Position numbers and translations under genes: made by a program. Source: an uncultured Bilophila sp. (lineage in GTDB: Bacteria; Desulfobacterota; Desulfovibrionia; Desulfovibrionales; Desulfovibrionaceae). Taken from it: a stretch of DNA of 64,000 bases. Positions 58,663 through 64,000 of this stretch are shown in pieces. The notes under the pieces are model-generated. The model had not been told where the DNA came from, did no database searches, and saw nothing but the letters and a program-made list of their open reading frames with translations. The number at the start of each line of letters is the position of its first letter. Positions within the stretch are counted from its first letter, which is position 1. The stretch covers positions 79,182-143,181 of the forward strand of contig CAJUHZ010000003.1 of NCBI GenBank assembly GCA_910585945.1, given 5' to 3'.

Positions 58663-58673
58663 GTTTCAGTTAG
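58663..58673 (+). repeat. 11-bp direct repeat, right copy
   Basis: GTTTCAGTTAG, 12 bases after the DndE/HerA-like stop; identical to 53538-53548. Confidence 0.6.
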
Positions 58674-58756
58674 ATACCAAATGGCACAAACAATATATTG
58701 GGTGATATCAAAGAGTTCAGATTTTAAGGGATGACTGATTTTTTTGAGTGCAACTT

Positions 58757-59785
58757 ATGTCTACCCTCCCTCAGCAAAGCCAGTTTCTCATTTACCAGAC
58801 CGAAGATGGCCGGATGAAAATCGATGTCCGATTTGAGGATGGATCCGTCTGGCTGACTCAGCAGAGAATGGCGGATTTGTTTCAAACGAGTCAGCAAAAT
58901 ATAAGCTTGCATATTAGCAATATTTACGAAGAGGGTGAACTCCAGCCAGAGACAACCCACAAGGAATACTTGTCAGTTCGCCAGGAAGGTTCTCGGCAGG
59001 TTCGGAGACGGCTCGACCACTACAACCTTGACATGATAATCTCTGTGGGCTATCGGGTCAAAAGTCATATTGCTACCCGTTTCCGTATATGGGCCACGCA
59101 GCAACTTCGAGAGTTTATCGTTAAAGGCTTTGTGCTGGATGATGAACGCTTGAAAAATCCCGATCAACCTTTTGATTATTTCGAAGAACTGCTCCGCCGC
59201 ATTCAGGATATTCGAACCTCGGAGCGCCGTTTTTACCAGAAAATCACTGATATTTACGCCACTAGCGTGGATTATGACCCCACCACGGAAGAAAGCCTCG
59301 CTTTTTTCAGAACTGTGCAGAATAAGTTGCATTGGGCGGTTACTGGCATGACGGCGGCGGAAATCATTCACAGCCGTGCAGATAGCGCCAAGCCTTATAT
59401 GGGACTTACCACATGGCGCGGAGCCAAGATTCGCAAACAGGATGTAGGTATCGCCAAAAATTATCTTAGCGAAGAAGAATTATCGGCACTGAATAACCTC
59501 GTCGAACAGTATCTGCTTTTTGCCGAACGACAGGCCCGTCGTCGTGCCCCCATGCACATGACCGACTGGATAAAGCGTCTGGACGCTTTTTTAGAGTTGA
59601 ATGACGAAAATATTCTGGCCCATGCCGGAAAAATTTCGCACGATTTAGCTTTGACTCACGCGGAACAGGAATACGATAAGTTCCAGCGGCAGTGTCAGCT
59701 CGAAGCTGAAAAAAATGAAAATGACTTTGATAAGGCTATAAAAAAGCTGACCGGTGGGGAAAATAAATGTAGTTTTGGGAGCTGA
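58757..59785 (+). CDS. rhuM: RhuM-family protein
   Basis: 342 aa from ATG 58757 (MSTLPQQSQFLIYQTEDGRM); GTG 58748 is possible. Contains an N-terminal helix-turn-helix-like region (WLTQQRMADLFQTSQQNISL), KEYLSVRQEGSRQVRRRLDH, DMIISVGYRVKSHIATRFRI WAT, and FDYFEELLRRIQDIRTSERR, the diagnostic order for RhuM. RhuM genes are frequent passengers in pathogenicity and restriction-modification islands; biochemical function is not established. Base composition is intermediate between the dnd genes and the chromosome, suggesting a separate origin. Confidence 0.9.
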   Translation: MSTLPQQSQFLIYQTEDGRMKIDVRFEDGSVWLTQQRMADLFQTSQQNISLHISNIYEEGELQPETTHKEYLSVRQEGSRQVRRRLDHYNLDMIISVGYRVKSHIATRFRIWATQQLREFIVKGFVLDDERLKNPDQPFDYFEELLRRIQDIRTSERRFYQKITDIYATSVDYDPTTEESLAFFRTVQNKLHWAVTGMTAAEIIHSRADSAKPYMGLTTWRGAKIRKQDVGIAKNYLSEEELSALNNLVEQYLLFAERQARRRAPMHMTDWIKRLDAFLELNDENILAHAGKISHDLALTHAEQEYDKFQRQCQLEAEKNENDFDKAIKKLTGGENKCSFGS

Positions 59786-59908
59786 CTTACTTGTGCTTCT
59801 CAGTAAATAGATCTTGCAGTTTGTATTGAGGGAACAAAATTGTTCTCTATAAGTCTTTTTTGGGCAACTTTGCATTGTCAGGGCCGGGCAAAGGCGCTAC
59901 TTTTTCTC

Positions 59909-60958
59909 ATGCGCATCGTCATTGTCACTTCATCAAGCAATCGGAGCGGCGGCACGCGACAGGCCCTGTATCAGGCGCGCGGGCTGGCTGAGCGGGGGCA
60001 TGACGTCACCCTGGCTCTGCCGGAAAATTCATCATTTTGGGAGCTTGCGCCTGATCCCTGGTGGCGTCCCCTGCCGGATGACGCGAAAGGGTGGCGCGCC
60101 GGCATGGAAGCGCTCCTTTTTCGGCAGGGCGAGGCGCGCGTTCCGGCCATTGTCCATGCCTTTCACAACCGGGCGGTCAAACGTGTCGCCCTGTGGGGGT
60201 TGTGGTGGCGGCGCAGAGGCGTGGCCTGCGTGGCGCACAGGGGGGTGCTGTACCGCCCCGGCAATCCGCTCCCCTATCTTTCGCCCGCCATGCGCGCGGT
60301 CATCGTCAATTCCGGGGCGTGCGCGAAGGCTCTCAGCCATTGCACGCCAAAACGCAAGATTCACCTTGTCGCCAACGCCGTGCCGGACGAGCGGATCACG
60401 CCGACCCTGCCGGCGGAGGAGGTTCGTCGCCGTCTCGGCCTTGGGGCGGCTGCCCCCTGTTTCGTCTATGTCGGCAATGACAGCAGGGTGAAGGGGGCGG
60501 AAGAACTCATTCGCGCCTTTGCCGCCGCCGATCTGCCCGACGTGCGGCTGATCATGCTTGGCGTAAGCCCGGAACGGTGGCGGCCCCTTGGCGAGAGCCT
60601 CGGGGCGGATCTCGTGCTCCCCGGTTCGGTGGAAAACGTCAGCGACTACATGCAGCTTGCCGACGCCTTTGTCTTCCCCACCAATCTTGATTCCGCGCCG
60701 AACACGCTGCTTGAGGCCATCCGGATGGGCCTGCCGGTGCTGGCCACCGCTGTCGGCGGCGTGCCGGAGATCATGGACGGCAACGGCCTGCTCGTGCCGC
60801 CGGGCGACGCGCGCGCCCTGACCGAGGCCTTGCGGGGCATGGCGAGCGATCCCGGGCGACGCGCGGTCTGGGGCCGGCGGAGCCTTGCGCTTGGCCGAAA
60901 ATTCAGCGTCGAGGCGCGGTGCGCCGCTCTTGAAACCATCTACGAATCCGTGTTGTGA
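59909..60958 (+). CDS. GT4-type glycosyltransferase
   Basis: 349 aa from MRIVIVTSSSNRSGGTRQAL (59909). GT-B fold: N-terminal SGGTRQALYQARGLAERGHD; C-terminal CFVYVGNDSRVKGAEELIRA, LPGSVENVSDYMQLADAFVF, and NTLLEAIRMGLPVLATAVGG with the EX7E-like acidic pair (PNTLLEAIRMG). Likely acts in lipopolysaccharide or capsule assembly; sugar unknown. First gene of a four-gene rightward run after the island. Confidence 0.93.
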   Translation: MRIVIVTSSSNRSGGTRQALYQARGLAERGHDVTLALPENSSFWELAPDPWWRPLPDDAKGWRAGMEALLFRQGEARVPAIVHAFHNRAVKRVALWGLWWRRRGVACVAHRGVLYRPGNPLPYLSPAMRAVIVNSGACAKALSHCTPKRKIHLVANAVPDERITPTLPAEEVRRRLGLGAAAPCFVYVGNDSRVKGAEELIRAFAAADLPDVRLIMLGVSPERWRPLGESLGADLVLPGSVENVSDYMQLADAFVFPTNLDSAPNTLLEAIRMGLPVLATAVGGVPEIMDGNGLLVPPGDARALTEALRGMASDPGRRAVWGRRSLALGRKFSVEARCAALETIYESVL

Positions 60959-60971
60959 GGAGGGTGGGGAA

Positions 60972-62111
60972 GTGAGCTTTCTTGTGAGCGCCTGCCGCAG
61001 TCTGCCAGTTCTTATGTACCACTACATTTCCCGCTACAGGGGATCCATAGCCGTGTCGCCGGAGACTTTCGAGGCGCACTGCCGGGGCATGGCCGAAGCG
61101 GGCTGGCGCGGCGTCGGGCTGGATGAAGCGGAAGCGTTTTTTCTTGAAGGCGCGCCCCTGCCCGCACGATCGGCGCTCATCACCTTTGACGACGGCTTTC
61201 TGGACAATTACGTCTACGCCTGGCCGATTTTGAAGAAATACGGGCACAAGGGCGTCGTCTTCGCGGTGACGCGCCGGCTCGGCACGGACGGCGCCGTGCG
61301 CCCCACGCTGGAAGATGTGTGGAGCGGCAGGATTGCCGCGACGGATCTCCCGCCTGTGGATGCGCCGATGCGGCGGGACGAACTCGGTCATGAGCAACGC
61401 CATGATCTTTTTCTTTCCTGGGAGGAAGCCCGGCGCATGGAAGCCAGCGGCGTCATGGCTGTCGCGGCGCACACGGCCACGCACCACGCGATCTATGCCG
61501 CCCCGATTTTTCCCGGCCCGGGAGAGGGCGCGCGCGTGCGGACGCCCCGAGGGCACGGCAACACCTTTTACATAGTGGACGGCCCGACGCCCTGGGGACT
61601 GCCCCTGTTCCGGGAGCGGCCCGCCATGCACAGCCGGGCTTTTCTGCCCTCGCCCCGCCTTCTGGACCTTGTTCAATCCGTCGTGCCCCAGGGCGACGAG
61701 CGGCAGGCACATGCCTTTTTTCAGAATCCGGCCAACGTGGAGCGGCTCATGGCCCGCATCGACGCTCTTTCGCCCGAAGAGCTGGGCGCTATGGAGTCGG
61801 ACGAGGCGCGCGAAGCCCGTATCCGTTCCGAATTGAGCGAGTGCGCCGCAACCCTTGCCCGCGAACTGGGGCATCCTGTGCGCTCGCTGTGCTGGCCGTG
61901 GGGGCGTGGTTCGGACGTGGCGCGCGCCGAAGCGCGCAAGCTCGGGTTTTCCGTCTTTTTTGAAACCCGCATGGGCGCGAACCCGCCCGGGGCTTCCGTA
62001 GCGGTGCGACGTTTCAAGGCGCGCGACAAGAGTTGGGCATGGCTTCGCCTGCGTCTTGCCCTGTATTCCCGCCCCTGGCTGGCCGGTCTGTACGCCAGGG
62101 CGCGGATATAG
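60972..62111 (+). CDS. Polysaccharide deacetylase-family protein
   Basis: 379 aa from GTG 60972 with GGGGA just upstream. NodB-like: LPVLMYHYISRY at the start, catalytic ALITFDDGFLDNYVYAWPIL with the DD pair at about 61-62, and AAHTATHHAIYAAPIF with HxxxH metal ligands. The C-terminal half has a large insertion and LCWPWGRGSDVARAEARKLG. Probably removes acetyl groups from surface glycans; co-directional with the glycosyltransferase (13-bp gap), suggesting a shared pathway. Confidence 0.9.
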   Translation: MSFLVSACRSLPVLMYHYISRYRGSIAVSPETFEAHCRGMAEAGWRGVGLDEAEAFFLEGAPLPARSALITFDDGFLDNYVYAWPILKKYGHKGVVFAVTRRLGTDGAVRPTLEDVWSGRIAATDLPPVDAPMRRDELGHEQRHDLFLSWEEARRMEASGVMAVAAHTATHHAIYAAPIFPGPGEGARVRTPRGHGNTFYIVDGPTPWGLPLFRERPAMHSRAFLPSPRLLDLVQSVVPQGDERQAHAFFQNPANVERLMARIDALSPEELGAMESDEAREARIRSELSECAATLARELGHPVRSLCWPWGRGSDVARAEARKLGFSVFFETRMGANPPGASVAVRRFKARDKSWAWLRLRLALYSRPWLAGLYARARI

Positions 62112-62354
62112 GGGCAGCCAGCATGAATCCGCCGCTGCATGGCCGCTTTTTGCGGACAACAGGAGCGGGCTGGTTTGAGATTTTTGCGGAGCCCGGGGCG
62201 TCTTGCCTTCGCTGGTCCGGCATATTATAAACGACGCCGTCGTCGCCTTGGGGCGTGTCGCCCTGCGCGGGCGAGATGCTGTGGGCGCGCCATTTCGGCA
62301 CGGGGCGACGTGTGTTTTGCGGCTTGTATGTCCAGTACCTGGGAGGGGACGCTC

Positions 62355-63236
62355 ATGGAACAGGGAACGCTTCGCGTCAAGACAGGCTTGGCGGAAATGC
62401 TCAAAGGCGGCGTGATCATGGATGTGACCACGCCCGAACAGGCGAAAATCGCGGAAGCCGCCGGGGCTTGCGCCGTCATGGCGCTGGAACGGGTGCCCGC
62501 GGATATTCGCGCCGCCGGCGGCGTGGCCCGCATGGCGGATCCGACGATCGTACAGCGGATCATGGATGCGGTGAGCATTCCGGTCATGGCCAAGGCGCGG
62601 ATCGGTCATTTTGTGGAAGCGCGTATTCTGGAATCGCTCGGGGCGGATTATATTGACGAGAGCGAAGTGCTCACGCCGGCCGACGACAAGTTCCATATCG
62701 ACAAGCACGCCTTTACCGTGCCTTTCGTGTGCGGAGCGCGCAACCTCGGGGAAGCTCTGCGGCGCATCGGGGAAGGCGCGGCCATGATCCGCACCAAGGG
62801 CGAACCCGGCACCGGCAATGTTGTGGAAGCCGTGCGCCATATCCGCATGGTGATGAGCGACATCCGCCGTCTGGTGAACCTGCCGGATGAGGAAGTTGCC
62901 GGCTTTGCGAAGGAAATCGGCGCGCCTCTTGAACTGGTGCTGATGACCCGCAAGGAAGGGCGTCTCCCGGTGGTCAATTTCGCCGCTGGCGGTATCGCCA
63001 CCCCGGCGGACGCCGCGCTCATGATGCACCTTGGCTGCGACGGCATTTTTGTCGGCTCCGGCATCTTCAAGTCCGGCGATCCGGAAAAGCGGGCCAAGGC
63101 CATTGTGGCCGCCACCACGCATTACAAGGATGCCGCCATTCTGGCCGAAGTCTCCAAGGACTTGGGCGAAGCCATGGTGGGCATTGAAATCTCGGAAATT
63201 CCTTCCGCCGAGCGGATGCAGGAGCGGGGATGGTAG
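62355..63236 (+). CDS. pdxS: Pyridoxal 5'-phosphate synthase subunit PdxS
   Basis: 293 aa from MEQGTLRVKTGLAEMLKGGV with GGAGGGGAC upstream; the open frame before it is not coding-like. Makes PLP from ribose 5-phosphate, glyceraldehyde 3-phosphate and ammonia with PdxT. Motifs: GVIMDVTTPEQAKIAEAAGA, MALERVPADIRAAGGVARM, IPVMAKARIGHFVEARIL, IDESEVLTPAD, GEPGTGNVVEAVRH, VVNFAAGGIATPADAALMM. The catalytic lysines lie in MAKARIGH and RTKGEPGTG. Overlaps pdxT by 7 bases. Confidence 0.98.
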   Translation: MEQGTLRVKTGLAEMLKGGVIMDVTTPEQAKIAEAAGACAVMALERVPADIRAAGGVARMADPTIVQRIMDAVSIPVMAKARIGHFVEARILESLGADYIDESEVLTPADDKFHIDKHAFTVPFVCGARNLGEALRRIGEGAAMIRTKGEPGTGNVVEAVRHIRMVMSDIRRLVNLPDEEVAGFAKEIGAPLELVLMTRKEGRLPVVNFAAGGIATPADAALMMHLGCDGIFVGSGIFKSGDPEKRAKAIVAATTHYKDAAILAEVSKDLGEAMVGIEISEIPSAERMQERGW

Positions 63237-63880
63237 GCGCGGTCTCCACGGCACGGCCCCGTGTCGGCGTGCTCGCCCTGCAGGGCGCTTTTCGCGAACA
63301 CCGGCGCTGCCTTGAGGCGTGCGGAGCGGAAGTCGTTGAAGTGCGCGTCCCCGCCGAACTTGACGGGATTGCGGGCCTTGTCATTCCTGGCGGCGAAAGC
63401 ACCACCATCGGCAAGCTGCTGCTGGAATGGAAGATCATGGAGCCGTTGCGGGAACGGGCGCTGGCCGGCATGCCCATATGGGGAACATGCGCCGGGATGA
63501 TCCTGCTGTGCAAGACGATTGCGGACAGCGAACAGCCCCGCCTCGGCCTGCTCGACGCGACGGTCCGACGCAATGCGTTCGGGCGGCAGCGCGAAAGCTT
63601 TGAGGCGGACTTGTCCCTTGCCCCGTGCGGCCCGGCGTTTGCCGCGTCTCCGTTCCGCGCGGTTTTTATCCGCGCGCCGCTGATCGAGAGGGTTGAAACC
63701 GGCGTCTCTGTGCTTGCCAGGGCGTACAAACCCGGAGAGGAAGAGGGGGAAGGGCGCATCGTCATGGCCCGTCAGGGCGGACTGCTGGCGACTTCCTTCC
63801 ATCCGGAGCTGACCGGGGATCTGCGTGTCCATCAATACTTTCTTGACATGGTGGCGGAGCGCCAGGGTCAGCCCTCATGA
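63230..63880 (+). CDS. pdxT: Pyridoxal 5'-phosphate synthase glutaminase PdxT
   Basis: 216 aa. Glutaminase that feeds ammonia to PdxS. RVGVLALQGAFREHRRCLE, GLVIPGGESTTIGKLLLEW, catalytic Cys in IWGTCAGMILL, and His/Glu of the triad in LLATSFHPELTGD. Slightly longer than the usual about 190 aa because of a YKPGEEEGEGR insertion. Starts inside the last codons of pdxS, a translational-coupling arrangement. Confidence 0.97.
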   Translation: MVGAVSTARPRVGVLALQGAFREHRRCLEACGAEVVEVRVPAELDGIAGLVIPGGESTTIGKLLLEWKIMEPLRERALAGMPIWGTCAGMILLCKTIADSEQPRLGLLDATVRRNAFGRQRESFEADLSLAPCGPAFAASPFRAVFIRAPLIERVETGVSVLARAYKPGEEEGEGRIVMARQGGLLATSFHPELTGDLRVHQYFLDMVAERQGQPS

Positions 63881-63945
63881 AAACGCCGTCCGCGAAAAGC
63901 CGGGTTTTTCCGGACGGCAAGGGGCAAACATTGGCCGAAGCCGCC
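63877..63945 (-). repeat. Dispersed intergenic repeat A, copy 5 (partial)
   Basis: Begins TCATGAAAACGCCGTCCGCG at the pdxT stop and continues GGCAAGGGGCAAACATTGGC, matching the right half of repeat A in opposite orientation; similarity fades after CCGAAGC, close to the window end. Confidence 0.75.
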
Positions 63946-64000
63946 CCTAGAACAGATTCGCTTTGACTTTTCATAAAGTCAAAGCTGGAAAGCACGCTCG

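Overview
The window is a 64-kb piece of a GC-rich chromosome, most likely from a sulfite/sulfate-reducing member of the Desulfovibrionaceae (Desulfovibrio/Bilophila/Mailhella type). The main evidence is a complete dsrMKJOP respiratory operon (48.2-53.4 kb) preceded by an RsbRD-N-type gene. A MucR-type regulator, a DctPQM TRAP transporter, a Nif3/zinc-ribbon gene pair and tightly packed high-GC genes fit this assignment. It comes from gene content only; no 16S gene is present.

Layout. 1-0.8 kb: 3' part of leuB. 0.9-2.8 kb: a two-gene cassette consisting of a secreted-looking protein with ten tandem Ser-Arg-Pro-Ser-Arg-Pro units and an HPr-kinase-like/PqqD fusion, coupled by a GTGA overlap. 2.8-4.9 kb: dnaA, facing an AT-rich intergenic region that is a candidate oriC. 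4.9-8.5 kb: CpoB-like lipoprotein, dprA, tyrosine recombinase. 9.2-13.2 kb: TRAP transporter dctPQM and an orphan amino-acid binding protein. 13.2-15.9 kb: small genes (CYTH, secreted protein, NimA-like flavoprotein) separated by several dispersed intergenic repeats. 15.9-19.4 kb: argH, argG and a metallo-hydrolase. 19.6-20.3 kb: hicAB toxin-antitoxin. 20.5-29.4 kb: one 2988-residue cyclic beta-1,2-glucan synthase. 29.7-33.8 kb: nif3, zinc-ribbon protein, RNase P RNA, ispDF, dtd. 33.8-34.6 kb: AT-rich orphan dam. 34.7-36.5 kb: Na/Pi transporter with PhoU-like tail. 36.6-40.4 kb: rpsF-rpsR-rplI-dnaB-cysE-lipoprotein operon. 40.6-41.8 kb: two tandem nitroreductases. 42.3-46.9 kb: zinc-ribbon protein, prmA, mucR, a 68-aa protein, tsaC, rlmH. 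47.5-53.4 kb: dsr region. 53.5-59.8 kb: AT-rich island with a DNA phosphorothioation-type module (dndC, small protein, dndD, DndE/HerA-like ATPase) followed by rhuM. 59.9-63.9 kb: glycosyltransferase, polysaccharide deacetylase, pdxS, pdxT.

How genes work together. DsrMKJOP is the membrane complex that links the quinone pool and periplasmic hemes to cytoplasmic sulfite reduction; dsrAB itself is not in the window. ArgG and ArgH carry out the last two steps of arginine synthesis, PdxS/PdxT make pyridoxal phosphate, and IspDF supplies the isoprenoid pathway. The glucan synthase, glycosyltransferase and deacetylase point to envelope polysaccharide work.

The two most unusual systems are the Ser-Arg-Pro repeat/kinase cassette and the compact dnd-like module. 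The repeat protein has 18-nt coding units in which Ser codons alternate strictly between TCN and AGY. The dnd-like module is bracketed by an 11-bp direct repeat. The intergenic regions also carry at least four families of dispersed repeats, one of which has terminal inverted repeats and looks like a MITE.
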